A stretch of 64,000 nucleotides of DNA from JADYZU01 sp964540965 (GCA_964540965.1 CAZIOT010000003.1:201627-265626), one strand, 5' to 3'. Positions 25,866 to 34,583 are shown, counted from the first letter of the stretch. The notes: generated from the sequence alone by a model not told the origin. Made by a program: numbers and translations.

Positions 25866-25896
25866 TTGCACCTCTAGTTACTAGAGAGATTACAGA
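25866..25896 (+). promoter_or_regulatory. MerR-type promoter/operator of the Zn/Cd ATPase
   Basis: TTGCAC (25866-25871) and TACAGA (25891-25896) are separated by 19 bp, the overlong spacer typical of MerR-activated promoters. The spacer holds a perfect dyad CTCTAGT-T-ACTAGAG (25872-25886). It lies in the divergent region between the CadR-like regulator and the ATPase. Confidence 0.7.
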
Positions 25897-25948
25897 GGAG
25901 CCTGAACAGTTGCAACCGGCGCTAAGGCTCCGGTGAGAAAGGCTTGAA

Positions 25949-28261
25949 ATGGCACAGAAATCAGAGGCCGAATCGCAGGAGTGGGTCGTCACCGGGATGG
26001 ATTGCGCATCCTGTGCCGTGAAGATCCGGACGGCTGTGGAGCGGCTTCCGGGGGTCAGCGACGTCAACGTAGCGGTCATGGCGGAAAAGCTGACGCTGAA
26101 GCTGGAGCCTGGCACCACGCCGCGCGACAAGATCGAGGCGGCGGTGACGAAGCTGGGCTTTGGCATCGGGGCCACCAAGGCCAAAAAGGCCAAGGCGTTC
26201 GTCATGCCCGGTGCGCTGGACGCCGGGAAAGACGATGGCCACGCTGGACCTGATCACGCCGACCATGTCGGTCACGACCACGTCGCTTCGTCCGACACGA
26301 TGGCAAACGTCACCCCCGCCCCTGTCGACAGCGAGGATGGTCATGGCGCGCCCGGCCACATCCACAACGACCCTGCCGACCGGGGCAAGCGCTGGTTTGA
26401 AACCGGCAAAGGCCGCCTGGTCATCGGTACCGGCCTGCTGCTGTGTGCCGCTTGGGCGGTCAAACTGCTGGCGTCCGAAGACATCGCAAACTGGGCGTTC
26501 ATCGCGGCCTGCCTGATCGGTGTGGCACCGGTGGCGCGGCGGGCGTTTTCGGCGCTGCAAGCCGGAATGCCTTTCACCATTGAAATGCTGATGACCATTG
26601 CCGCCGTCGGTGCGCTGTTCATCGGGGCGGCGGAGGAGGCGGCGCTGGTCGTGTTCCTGTTCGCAGTCGGCGAGGTGCTGGAAGGCGTGGCGGCCAACAA
26701 GGCGCGCGACGGCATACGGGCGCTGGCAAACCTGATCCCCAAGACCGCGCTGGTCGAGGAGAACGGTACTACTCGCGAGGTTGCCGCCGACACGCTGCGC
26801 ATCGGCCAGAGGGTGCTGGTCCGCCCCGGCGACCGGATTCCTGCGGATGGTGAGATTGTCGAGGGCACGTCGGGCGTCGATGACAGCCCGGTGACGGGCG
26901 AAAGCATGCCGGTGACCAAGGGGCCGGGCGATGCGGTCTTTGCAGGCTCGATCAACACTGAGGCCGCTTTGCGCGTGCAGGTCACCAAGGCCGCCGAGGA
27001 CAACACCATCGCGCGGATCATCAAGCTGGTGGAAGAAGCCGAAACCTCGCGTGCGCCGACCGAGCGGTTCATCGACAAGTTTAGCCGCATCTACATGCCC
27101 GCCATTGTCGGCGTTTCGCTGCTCGTCGTGCTGGTGCCGCCGCTGGCCTTTGGTCAGGCGTGGGACACCTGGATCTATCGCGGTCTGGCCCTGCTGCTGA
27201 TCGGCTGCCCTTGCGCGCTGGTCATCTCGGTTCCCGCTTCCATCGCTTCATCCTTGTCGGCAGGTGCTCGGCGCGGGCTGTTGATGAAGGGGGGTGCCGT
27301 GATCGAGGCGACCGCGAAGGTGACGAAAGTGGCCTTCGACAAGACCGGCACGCTGACCCATGGCCGCCCCGTGGTCACCGACGTCATCGCCTTCGACGGC
27401 GTGACCGAGGCCGAACTGCTGGCCGTCGCTGCCGGGGTCGAGAACGGCTCAAGCCACCCGCTGGCCATCGCTATACTGAACCGGGCCAAGGAGGCGGGCA
27501 TCGCCGCGCTGCCGTCGCGCGAAGCGAAGGCGATCATCGGCAAGGGCGTCGAGGCCATTGTAGGTGACGCGAAGGCGTGGGTTGCCTCACCCCGCCATGC
27601 CACCGATGCGGTCGCGTTGGACGGGCTTGGCCTGCGGCGGACAACGCAGTTGGAGGAAGAGGGCAAGACGGCGGTGGTGATCTACCGTGAGCGTCGTGGC
27701 CTTGGGATCATCGCCATGCGCGACGAGCCGCGCGTCGACGCGGTGAAGGCGGTGCAGCAGTTGAAGGCGCTTGGCGTGGGATCGGTGATCCTGACCGGCG
27801 ACAACGAACGCACGGCGGCGGCCATCGCGGGCGGCATGGGCATGGAGTTCCGCGCTGACATGATGCCCGAGGACAAGCTGAACTTCATCAAGACGATGGC
27901 CGAGGGCGGCGGCGTGATGATGATCGGTGACGGCATCAACGATGCGCCCGCCCTGAAACAGGCAAGCGTTGGCGTGGCGATGGGGTCGGGCACCGATGTG
28001 GCGCTGGAAACGGCCGATGCCGCGATTCTGCGCGACAAGGTGACGGACGTGCCCGGGCTGATCCGGCTGAGCCGTGCCACCATGTCCAACATCCGCCAGA
28101 ACGTGACCATCGCGCTTGGGCTGAAGGCGGTTTTTCTGGTGACGACGGTGATGGGCATGACCGGCCTCTGGATCGCCATTCTGGCCGATACCGGTGCGAC
28201 GGTGCTGGTCACGCTGAACGCGCTGCGTCTGCTGCGGTTCAACCCGGACCGCGAGGCGTAG
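25949..28261 (+). CDS. zntA: Heavy-metal P-type ATPase (Zn/Cd/Pb exporter)
   Basis: A 770-residue P1B ATPase that pumps divalent heavy metals out of the cytoplasm. Domains: N-terminal HMA with GMDCASC (C19, C22), a His/Asp-rich linker (about 90-145), then eight membrane helices. Motifs: TGESMPVTKG actuator loop, CPC in TM6 (about 420), DKTGTLT phosphorylation site (about D465) and MIGDGINDAPAL. LGLKAVFL in TM7 and LADTGATVLV in TM8 match the P1B-2 (Zn/Cd/Pb) class rather than Cu. It is transcribed from the MerR-type promoter. Confidence 0.93.
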   Translation: MAQKSEAESQEWVVTGMDCASCAVKIRTAVERLPGVSDVNVAVMAEKLTLKLEPGTTPRDKIEAAVTKLGFGIGATKAKKAKAFVMPGALDAGKDDGHAGPDHADHVGHDHVASSDTMANVTPAPVDSEDGHGAPGHIHNDPADRGKRWFETGKGRLVIGTGLLLCAAWAVKLLASEDIANWAFIAACLIGVAPVARRAFSALQAGMPFTIEMLMTIAAVGALFIGAAEEAALVVFLFAVGEVLEGVAANKARDGIRALANLIPKTALVEENGTTREVAADTLRIGQRVLVRPGDRIPADGEIVEGTSGVDDSPVTGESMPVTKGPGDAVFAGSINTEAALRVQVTKAAEDNTIARIIKLVEEAETSRAPTERFIDKFSRIYMPAIVGVSLLVVLVPPLAFGQAWDTWIYRGLALLLIGCPCALVISVPASIASSLSAGARRGLLMKGGAVIEATAKVTKVAFDKTGTLTHGRPVVTDVIAFDGVTEAELLAVAAGVENGSSHPLAIAILNRAKEAGIAALPSREAKAIIGKGVEAIVGDAKAWVASPRHATDAVALDGLGLRRTTQLEEEGKTAVVIYRERRGLGIIAMRDEPRVDAVKAVQQLKALGVGSVILTGDNERTAAAIAGGMGMEFRADMMPEDKLNFIKTMAEGGGVMMIGDGINDAPALKQASVGVAMGSGTDVALETADAAILRDKVTDVPGLIRLSRATMSNIRQNVTIALGLKAVFLVTTVMGMTGLWIAILADTGATVLVTLNALRLLRFNPDREA

Positions 28262-28265
28262 GGCG

Positions 28266-28889
28266 ATGATCTCGGGTTTCGGCTGGGCCGCGCTGGCCCT
28301 CCTGTTTGGCTATCTGGCGTTGTTCTTCTGGGGTAGCGCCCTTGCGGCCCAAGCCGCAGGTCGGCCCGTCTGGCTGTTTGCGCGGGCCAAAGGGCGTGAC
28401 CAGCTTGCCGCCATCGGGTTCCGCGCGGCCTTTGCGCTCGCCTTCTTCGGGCCGCTTCTCTGGCTGGCCGTGCCAATGCTGCACAAGGTCGATCCGCTCT
28501 GGACGGAAGGAAATGCCATAGTATTGGGCCTGATCGGCATCTTCATCGCGGGCCTTGGTGCGATGGTCGCCTTTGCCGCGCAGATGTCGATGGGCTCCTC
28601 GTGGCGCGTCGGTGTGGTGGGCGGTGAGACCGGCGATCTCGTCTCGGGCGGGCTCTACCGGTTCAGCCGCAACCCGACATTTGTCGGCCAGGCTGCCTTG
28701 TTGGTCGGAGTTGCTTTGACGGTTCCGTCCATCCCGACGACCCTCGCGCCGATCCTGTTTCTCTGGTCCGCGAGCACACAAGTCCGGTCGGAAGAAGCTG
28801 CCCTGCGCGCGGCGCTTGGGCCGGAGTATGACCGCTATGCCGCATCCGTCCCGCGCTGGATTGGCATTGGACCCAAGGCCGCGCCATGA
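28266..28889 (+). CDS. Isoprenylcysteine methyltransferase-like membrane protein
   Basis: A 207-residue integral membrane protein with five to six helices and a C-terminal ICMT/PEMT-like methyltransferase region. GGLYRFSRNPTFVGQAALL is the SAM-binding pattern and EEAALRAALGPEYDRYAASVPRW the typical C-terminal motif. It follows the ATPase by 4 bp. Such proteins are often found beside metal exporters; the methyl acceptor is unknown. Confidence 0.8.
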   Translation: MISGFGWAALALLFGYLALFFWGSALAAQAAGRPVWLFARAKGRDQLAAIGFRAAFALAFFGPLLWLAVPMLHKVDPLWTEGNAIVLGLIGIFIAGLGAMVAFAAQMSMGSSWRVGVVGGETGDLVSGGLYRFSRNPTFVGQAALLVGVALTVPSIPTTLAPILFLWSASTQVRSEEAALRAALGPEYDRYAASVPRWIGIGPKAAP

Positions 28890-29371
28890 CCAGAACTACC
28901 CTGATTTTCCTGATTGCCGCCTCGGTGCTGGTCGATCAACTGACAAAGGCCGCGGCCCTGTCGCTGTTGTCGCAAAGGGCTGCGGTCCCTGTCGTTCCGG
29001 GCTTCAACCTGACCCTCGGTTTCAACGAGGGGTCGAGTTTTGGCCTGTTGTCCGGTGTCATGGCAGGCAAGCCCCTGCTGATGGCGGCGCTGACCGGAGC
29101 GCTGGCCCTGATCTTTGCCGTCATGGCCTTTCGGGCGCGTCGCCCGCTGGAGCGTGCAGGTCTGGCGCTAGTCGTGGGAGGTGCGCTTGGCAACATCATC
29201 GACCGGCTGCGGCAAGGTGCCGTGACTGACTTTCTTGATCTTTACTGGCGCGACTGGCATTGGCCCACGTTCAACGGCGCGGATATCGCCATCACGCTGG
29301 GAGCGCTATGCATCCTCGCAGCCTCTCTTCCGTCACATCGCCGCAAGGAGCCGGTTCTTGACAGAAACTGA
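28886..29371 (+). CDS. lspA: Lipoprotein signal peptidase (signal peptidase II)
   Basis: A 161-residue aspartyl protease with four transmembrane helices that cleaves lipoprotein signal peptides. The catalytic aspartates lie in GNIIDRLRQGAVTDF and FNGADIAI. The start overlaps the previous stop (ATGA). Being in a metal-resistance operon, it is probably an accessory copy in addition to the housekeeping gene; the reason for linkage is not known. Confidence 0.9.
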   Translation: MTRTTLIFLIAASVLVDQLTKAAALSLLSQRAAVPVVPGFNLTLGFNEGSSFGLLSGVMAGKPLLMAALTGALALIFAVMAFRARRPLERAGLALVVGGALGNIIDRLRQGAVTDFLDLYWRDWHWPTFNGADIAITLGALCILAASLPSHRRKEPVLDRN

Positions 29372-29795
29372 TTCCAAGACCCTGTCGCGCGACGACATGT
29401 CCCTTTCGGCAGCGTTCCTGATCGCTCTGACTGCCACCCTTGGCGCGCTGTTCATCGGCGAGGTGCTGGGGCAGATGCCCTGCACGCTCTGCTGGTATCA
29501 GCGCATTGCAATGTTCCCGCTGGTCCTGATTTTCGGGCTTTCTCTCTGGCGTGGTGACGGGATGGCAAAGGCCTATGGGCTGCCGCTGGCGCTGGCAGGT
29601 ATGGCTCTCGCCGCCTGGCATTCCGGCCTTTATGCAGGGCTTTTGCCCGCGCCAATCGTGCCCTGCACCCAAGATGGCCCGTCCTGCACCGGCGATGCTC
29701 AGATGATCCTTGGCCTGCCCATTCCCTACCTGTCGCTGGCAGCCTTTGCCGCGATCCTTGCCTGCCTCGTCTTGCCGAAAGGACACCGCTCATGA
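29358..29795 (+). CDS. dsbB: Disulfide bond formation protein B (DsbB)
   Basis: A four-helix membrane protein that reoxidises DsbA using quinone. The first cysteine pair is in MPCTLCWYQR and the second, in a periplasmic loop, is VPCTQDGPSC. A TTG start at 29358 is preferred because AAGGAG lies 8 bp upstream; this gives 145 residues and a 14-bp overlap with lspA. The later ATG 29397 has no ribosome site. Confidence 0.88.
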   Translation: MTETDSKTLSRDDMSLSAAFLIALTATLGALFIGEVLGQMPCTLCWYQRIAMFPLVLIFGLSLWRGDGMAKAYGLPLALAGMALAAWHSGLYAGLLPAPIVPCTQDGPSCTGDAQMILGLPIPYLSLAAFAAILACLVLPKGHRS

Positions 29796-30451
29796 ACCGC
29801 CGCATCCTTCTTCTCGGGGCCTCCGCCCTCGGGCTCGCCGCCTTTGCTGGTGGCGCATACATGCTGAACCAGCGCCGCACCGCCGAGGCAGAAGCCGCCG
29901 CTGCGGCGACGCCTGCGGCCGACGCCGCCCTGCTGATCCGCGACCATTCCCCGAGCTTCGGCCCTGCGGATGCGCCTGTCACGTTGGTAGAGTTCTTCGA
30001 CCCATCCTGTGAAGCCTGCCGCGCCTATCACCCGGTGGTGCAGGAAATCCGCCGCCAGTTCCCGACGCAGGTCCGCGTCGTCCTGCGCTATACCGTGTTT
30101 CACGAGGGTTCTGACGAGGCGGTGCGCATCCTTGAGGCCGCGCGCATGCAGGACAAGTTCGAGCCGGTTCTGGATGCTCTGCTGGAGCAGCAGCCGGGTT
30201 GGGCCGTGCATGGCGCCCCGCAGTTGGACGTCGCGTGGGAGATTGCGGGCTCTGCCGGTCTTGATCTCGACAAGGCCGAAACCGACAAGCTCTTTCCGGG
30301 GATTACCGGGATTCTGAACCAGGATGCCGCCGATGTCGAAGCCTTGGGCATCCGCCAGACACCGACCTTCTTCCTGAACGGCAATCGGTTGGAGAACTTC
30401 AGCGCCGAGAGCCTGATCGCCGATGTGCGGTTCGCGGTCGAGAATAGCTGA
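29792..30451 (+). CDS. DsbA family thioredoxin-fold protein
   Basis: A 219-residue periplasmic oxidoreductase. An N-terminal signal/anchor (ILLLGASALGLAAFAGGAY) is followed by a thioredoxin fold whose active site is FDPSCEACRAYHP (C-x2-C). The cis-proline loop is RQTPTFFLNG. It overlaps the dsbB stop by 4 bp and should be oxidised by that DsbB. Targets may include exported metal proteins of the same block; this is inference. Confidence 0.9.
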   Translation: MNRRILLLGASALGLAAFAGGAYMLNQRRTAEAEAAAAATPAADAALLIRDHSPSFGPADAPVTLVEFFDPSCEACRAYHPVVQEIRRQFPTQVRVVLRYTVFHEGSDEAVRILEAARMQDKFEPVLDALLEQQPGWAVHGAPQLDVAWEIAGSAGLDLDKAETDKLFPGITGILNQDAADVEALGIRQTPTFFLNGNRLENFSAESLIADVRFAVENS

Positions 30452-30457
30452 CGGCGT

Positions 30458-30910
30458 TCAGGACCGGTTGGCGAAGGCCGAAAACAGGGCCAGTGTCCGT
30501 TCGCTGACATGGTGCTCGATGCCTTCGGCATCGCGTTCCGCTGTCTCGGGGTCAAGGCCGAGGCTGATGAGAAAGCGCAGGACGATCTCGTGCCGCCGCC
30601 GGCATTCTTTGGCCAGTGCGCGGCCCGCCTCTGTCAGAAAGACCGACCGATACTTCGCGCGGGTGATCAGCCCCTCTCGCGCGAGACGGTCGAGGGTCTT
30701 GCTCACGGTCGGCACCTTCACCCCAAGCCGGGCGGCGATGTCCACCGGGCGCGCCTCGCCCTGATCGTGGATCAGTTCGGCGATCAGCTCTACATAGTCC
30801 TCGGCCAGTTCATTGCGTCGGGCTTCGCGCACACCCTGAAACGCCCCGGCGCGCAGGTCCGCAGTGCGGTCATCCGAGGTGGCTTGGGGTGCAGGATCGA
30901 ACTCTGTCAT
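30458..30910 (-). CDS. mntR: Manganese-responsive DtxR-family regulator MntR
   Basis: A 150-residue regulator with an N-terminal extension (about 35 residues), a winged HTH (VDIAARLGVKVPTVSKTLDRL) and the metal-binding dimerisation region (RRRHEIVLRFLISLGL then EGIEHHVSERTL). It lacks the SH3-like domain of DtxR, as MntR does. It is divergent from the Nramp transporter gene, with an operator-like dyad between them. Confidence 0.88.
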   Translation of the reverse strand: MTEFDPAPQATSDDRTADLRAGAFQGVREARRNELAEDYVELIAELIHDQGEARPVDIAARLGVKVPTVSKTLDRLAREGLITRAKYRSVFLTEAGRALAKECRRRHEIVLRFLISLGLDPETAERDAEGIEHHVSERTLALFSAFANRS

Positions 30911-30934
30911 CCGTTGAGTGTCGCACGGGATGGA

Positions 30935-30977
30935 TTGACAAGTAAAGGCGCGGGGCAGATTGTTAGCACTGTCTAAC
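30935..30977 (+). promoter_or_regulatory. mntH promoter with MntR-like operator
   Basis: TTGACA (30935-30940), a 17-bp spacer and GATTGT (30958-30963) form a promoter toward mntH. A dyad GTTAG-CACTGT-CTAAC (30962-30977) overlaps its -10 end and start region, suited to repression. MntR binding is inferred from position. Confidence 0.55.
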
Positions 30978-31030
30978 TTTGTGCGCCGCGTCTTGTCGGG
31001 ATGGTGGTCAAGCCAGGAGTGCGAAGAGCC

Positions 31031-32356
31031 ATGACGACCAATGCCTGGCGGCAGGAGCGCGAGACGCCGTCGCTTTCCGAAGTGTTCCGCACGATCGCCG
31101 TCGGCAACGGCGGCACCAGCCGCTTCCGCCGGTTCCTCGCCTTCATCGGTCCCGGCTATCTGGTGGCGGTGGGCTACATGGACCCCGGCAACTGGGCGAC
31201 CTCGCTGGCGGGTGGGGCGGCCTTCGGCTACACGCTCCTCTTCGTCGCGCTTTTATCGAACATCATGGCGATCCTGCTGCAGTCGCTGTGCGCCCGGCTG
31301 GCAGTCGCCTCGGGCCGCGATCTGGCGCAGGCCTGCCGCGATGCCTTCCCGAAATGGATGTCGGTCCCGCTCTGGATCTTTGCCGAACTGGCGATCATCG
31401 CCACTGACCTGGCCGAGGTTATCGGAACCGCCATCGGCCTGAACCTTCTGTTCGGCATTCCGCTGGAGATCGGCATCTTCATCACTGCCGCCGATGTGTT
31501 CCTGATCCTGTGGCTGCAGAACAAGGGCTTTCGCTGGATCGAGGCGCTGATCATCTCGCTGATGGCGCTGATCGCCACCTGCTTTGTCGTGCTGATCGCG
31601 CAGGCCGATCCGGTCTGGGGCGAGGTCATCGCAGGCTTTGCCCCAAGCCGCGAGATCTTCAACAACCCGACGATGCTCTACCTCGCACTTGGCATCATCG
31701 GGGCGACGGTCATGCCGCACAATCTGTATCTGCATTCCGGCATCGTGCAGACCCGCGCCTTCGGGCTTGATCTTCCGTCCAAACGCGAGGCGCTGCGGCT
31801 GGCGACTTGGGACAGCACCATAGCCCTGATGTTCGCGCTGACGATCAATGCCTCGATCCTGATCCTGGCCGCCGCAGCCTTCTACACCGTGGGGCAAAAC
31901 GACGTCGCCGAGATAGACAAGGCGCATTTATTGCTGGAGCCCTTGCTCGGCTCGTCGCTCGCGCCGGTCCTGTTCGGCGTGGCGCTGCTCTGCGCTGGCC
32001 TGAACTCCACTGTCACCGCCACCATGGCCGGACAGATCGTGATGGAAGGTTTCATCAACCTGCGCATCGCCCCTTGGGCGCGGCGGCTGATCACCCGATG
32101 CCTTGCCATCATCCCGGCGATCTTCGTGATCCTGCTCTACGGCAGCGGAGGCGTGGGTGAGCTTTTGATCCTGAGCCAGGTGGTGCTGTCATTCCAGCTT
32201 CCCTTTGCCATCGTGCCCTTGGTGATGTTCACCGCCAGCCGCGCCAAGATGGGCGAACTGGTCGCACCCCGCTGGCTGACCGGCCTCTGTTGGCTGATTG
32301 CGGCCCTGATCATCGTGCTGAACGTGAACCTGCTGTCGACCGTTCTTCTGGGCTGA
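31031..32356 (+). CDS. mntH: Nramp divalent metal (Mn) transporter MntH
   Basis: A 441-residue proton-coupled divalent cation importer with 11 predicted helices. The TM1 metal-site motif DPGNWATS and the TM6 motif MPHNLYLHS are both intact. ATG 31031 is chosen; an in-frame ATG 30 bp upstream is possible. It is divergent from mntR and ends in a hairpin terminator. Confidence 0.93.
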   Translation: MTTNAWRQERETPSLSEVFRTIAVGNGGTSRFRRFLAFIGPGYLVAVGYMDPGNWATSLAGGAAFGYTLLFVALLSNIMAILLQSLCARLAVASGRDLAQACRDAFPKWMSVPLWIFAELAIIATDLAEVIGTAIGLNLLFGIPLEIGIFITAADVFLILWLQNKGFRWIEALIISLMALIATCFVVLIAQADPVWGEVIAGFAPSREIFNNPTMLYLALGIIGATVMPHNLYLHSGIVQTRAFGLDLPSKREALRLATWDSTIALMFALTINASILILAAAAFYTVGQNDVAEIDKAHLLLEPLLGSSLAPVLFGVALLCAGLNSTVTATMAGQIVMEGFINLRIAPWARRLITRCLAIIPAIFVILLYGSGGVGELLILSQVVLSFQLPFAIVPLVMFTASRAKMGELVAPRWLTGLCWLIAALIIVLNVNLLSTVLLG

Positions 32357-32357
32357 C

Positions 32358-32377
32358 CCTTCACCCTTCGGTGAAGG
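32358..32377 (+). terminator. Hairpin terminator after mntH
   Basis: A perfect 8-bp stem CCTTCACC/GGTGAAGG with a 4-nt loop lies immediately after the mntH stop. It is followed by TGTGATTT rather than a full T-run. Confidence 0.6.
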
Positions 32378-32390
32378 TGTGATTTCCGGC

Positions 32391-32421
32391 TTGTAGCTCA
32401 AGCTACTGGAGGGTTTAGACG
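32391..32421 (+). promoter_or_regulatory. CueR-type copper promoter of the sco operon
   Basis: TTGTAG (32391-32396) and TAGACG (32416-32421) are 19 bp apart, and the spacer carries the dyad GTAGCT-CA-AGCTAC (32393-32406, starting within the -35 box). The 3' part ACTGGAGGGTTTAGA closely matches the CueR/copA promoter layout (CTGGAAGGTTTA). It precedes a copper-protein operon. No CueR gene is in the window. Confidence 0.6.
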
Positions 32422-32446
32422 CAAAGAATTGCGGAGTGGGTGGCGG

Positions 32447-33037
32447 ATGCGTTTGACAAGACTGCAGAAAATACTCTGGGCGGCGGCTGGGGCTGCCACG
32501 CTTGCCTATGGTGTGCTGATGGTTTTGCCAAACCGTGTGCCGTTGGAGACGGGGGTCGCCTTTCGACCGTCCTTCGCACTCCCGGATGCAGCGGGGCTGC
32601 AGCGAACGTCCCAGGACTTTGCGGGCAAATATCTGCTTGTCTTCTTCGGTTTCACGAACTGCCCGGATGTCTGCCCGACGACCCTCGCAGAGGTCGCGCA
32701 GGTCATGGACGAACTTGGGGACGATGCCGACCTCGTGCAGCCCCTGTTCATCTCCATCGACCCTGAGCGGGATCGCAGGCTGGGGCTGGCCGAATTCACG
32801 GCGGCGTTCCACCCGTCGATCATCGGGCTTGCCGGAGACGAAGCGCAGACCCGCGCGGCGGCGGACAGTTTCCGCATCTACTTTGCGCGCGAGGACGACG
32901 CTGCAGCACCCGACGGCTACACCATGTCGCACAGCCCGGCGCTTTACCTCATCGGTCCGGAGGGTGACTGGCTGCGTCAGTTCACCTATGGCACGCCCGC
33001 CGCCGACATCCTTGCCGACCTTCAATCGAGATTGTGA
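32447..33037 (+). CDS. SCO family copper/thiol protein (first copy)
   Basis: A 196-residue periplasmic protein with an N-terminal membrane anchor and a thioredoxin-like fold. The copper/redox site is FTNCPDVCPTTL (C-x3-C) with a distal histidine in TMSHSPALY. SCO proteins deliver or reduce copper for cytochrome oxidase CuA assembly or act in copper stress. ATG 32447 is chosen. It is first of a four-gene operon. Confidence 0.9.
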   Translation: MRLTRLQKILWAAAGAATLAYGVLMVLPNRVPLETGVAFRPSFALPDAAGLQRTSQDFAGKYLLVFFGFTNCPDVCPTTLAEVAQVMDELGDDADLVQPLFISIDPERDRRLGLAEFTAAFHPSIIGLAGDEAQTRAAADSFRIYFAREDDAAAPDGYTMSHSPALYLIGPEGDWLRQFTYGTPAADILADLQSRL

Positions 33038-33042
33038 ATCCC

Positions 33043-33516
33043 ATGAAAGCCCTGATCCTCTTCGCTGTCCTCGCCCTGCCTGCTGCGCCCGTGCTGGCCT
33101 GCGAGACCTTCACCCTTGGCGACCTGACCATCGAGCATGCCTGGTCCCGCGCCACCATCGGTGCCGACCGGCCGGGGGTGTTCTATGTCGAGATCAAGAA
33201 TAACGGCAGCGCGGATGATGCGCTTGTCGGCATCTCAACCTCTGCGGCCGGAATGCCGATGCTGCATGAAACTGTGGTGACCGATGGCATCGCCTCCATG
33301 CCGCACGCAATGTCGATCCCCGTTCCGGCAGGCCAGAACGTGCAACTGGCCCCCGGCGGCTATCACGGGATGCTGATGGGCCTGACCACGGCGCTGAAGG
33401 ACGGCGACAGTTTTCCCTTGACGCTGACCTTCCAGAACGCGGGCGACATCACCGTTCCCGTCGAGGTATTGTCGATGCGCGCGGAGGGGCCGGATTGCGA
33501 ACACGCCGGGCAGTGA
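33043..33516 (+). CDS. PCu(A)C family periplasmic copper chaperone
   Basis: A 157-residue protein with a signal peptide (ALILFAVLALPAAPVLA-CE). The Cu(I) site follows the H-M...M...H-M pattern: PMLHET, SMPHAM, and GYHGMLMGL. It hands Cu(I) to SCO or to CuA. A GTG nine bases upstream (33034) is an alternative start overlapping the previous stop. It lies between two SCO genes. Confidence 0.9.
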   Translation: MKALILFAVLALPAAPVLACETFTLGDLTIEHAWSRATIGADRPGVFYVEIKNNGSADDALVGISTSAAGMPMLHETVVTDGIASMPHAMSIPVPAGQNVQLAPGGYHGMLMGLTTALKDGDSFPLTLTFQNAGDITVPVEVLSMRAEGPDCEHAGQ

Positions 33517-34094
33517 TCCTCGGCCTTGGCGGGGTCGTCGGGTCCGTCGCCTTCATGCTGGGTCTTGGCGCATTGCGGACACGGGACGTTGCGCCGACCC
33601 ATCCGCTGTTGCCCTTGCCCGTGACGGCGATGGACTGGACTCTGACCAACCATCGCGGCGCGACCGTCACGCCCGCAGACTGGATCGGGCGGCCAGTGAT
33701 GGCATTCTTCGGCTTCACCTTTTGTCCTGACGTCTGCCCGACCACACTGATCGACATCTCGGACTGGCTGGAGGCGCTTGGCCCTGACGCAGACCGGCTG
33801 AATGTGGTGCTGATCTCGGTCGATCCCGAACGCGACACGCCCGCCGTTCTAGCTGACTACCTCTCCAATTTCGATCCGCGCATTGTCGGTCTGACCGGAT
33901 CGCTGTCCGAAGTTCAGAAAGCCGCCGCGGGTTTTCGGGCCATGTTCGAAAAGCTGCCGCAGGACGGCGACTACACGATGAACCACACGGCGGGGGTTTT
34001 TCTGCATCATGCCGACGGCCGCTTTGCCTCGATCATCGATTTCCACGAAGACCGCCGTTTCGCCATCCCGAAAATCCGCCGTATCCTGACCTGA
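33495..34094 (+). CDS. SCO family copper/thiol protein (second copy)
   Basis: A 199-residue SCO paralogue with an N-terminal signal anchor (AVILGLGGVVGSVAFMLGL), the site FTFCPDVCPTTL and the distal histidine in TMNHTAGVFL. The start is TTG 33495, supported by a GGAGGGG site, and overlaps the chaperone gene by 22 bp. It is clearly diverged from the first SCO in the operon, so the two may serve different partners. Confidence 0.88.
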   Translation: MRTRRAVILGLGGVVGSVAFMLGLGALRTRDVAPTHPLLPLPVTAMDWTLTNHRGATVTPADWIGRPVMAFFGFTFCPDVCPTTLIDISDWLEALGPDADRLNVVLISVDPERDTPAVLADYLSNFDPRIVGLTGSLSEVQKAAAGFRAMFEKLPQDGDYTMNHTAGVFLHHADGRFASIIDFHEDRRFAIPKIRRILT

Positions 34095-34112
34095 CCTGCA
34101 AGGAGCTCCCGA

Positions 34113-34583
34113 ATGCCGATTCTGAATCGTCGAACATTGCTCATGTCCACTGCGTCTTTTGGCTTCGTCGCAGCTTTGCCGCTGCGAGCTGACACGTTGC
34201 CGCCAATCCATGTCGCCAAGGGCACAGGGTGCGAATGCTGCACAGCATGGGTGGACCATCTGCGGGCCGAAGGGTTCACGGTGACAGAGGAAGAACTCTA
34301 CGGGATGCTGCTGATCAACTACAAACTCGACAACGGCATTCCGCAACGCATGACCTCGTGCCACACCGGCAAGATCGAGGGTTACATGATCGAGGGTCAT
34401 GTCCCAGCCGCCGATATCCGCCGCCTGCTGCAAGACCGCCCCGATGCCATCGGCCTGGCTGTTCCGGGGATGCCCTATGGCTCGCCTGGCATGGGGGACG
34501 AAACCGCGCGCGAGGCTTACGACGTTTTCCTCATTGCGCGCGACGGGACCACTAGCGTGTTCACGTCCTACCCGGCGGCCTGA
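34113..34583 (+). CDS. DUF411 metal-binding protein
   Basis: A 156-residue protein with a Tat/Sec-like leader (NRRTLLMSTASFGFVAALPL) and the DUF411 motif GTGCECCTAWVDHL, then MTSCHTGKIEGYMIEGHVPA. Members occur in copper-resistance operons and are thought to bind copper through the cysteines. It is last in the sco operon and ends 48 bp before the prophage tail-tip gene. A GGAG site is upstream. Confidence 0.85.
   Translation: MPILNRRTLLMSTASFGFVAALPLRADTLPPIHVAKGTGCECCTAWVDHLRAEGFTVTEEELYGMLLINYKLDNGIPQRMTSCHTGKIEGYMIEGHVPAADIRRLLQDRPDAIGLAVPGMPYGSPGMGDETAREAYDVFLIARDGTTSVFTSYPAA

Noticed and set aside
25194..25877. 227-codon plus-strand open frame
   Set aside because: It is antisense to ynfA and the MerR-type regulator, both well supported.
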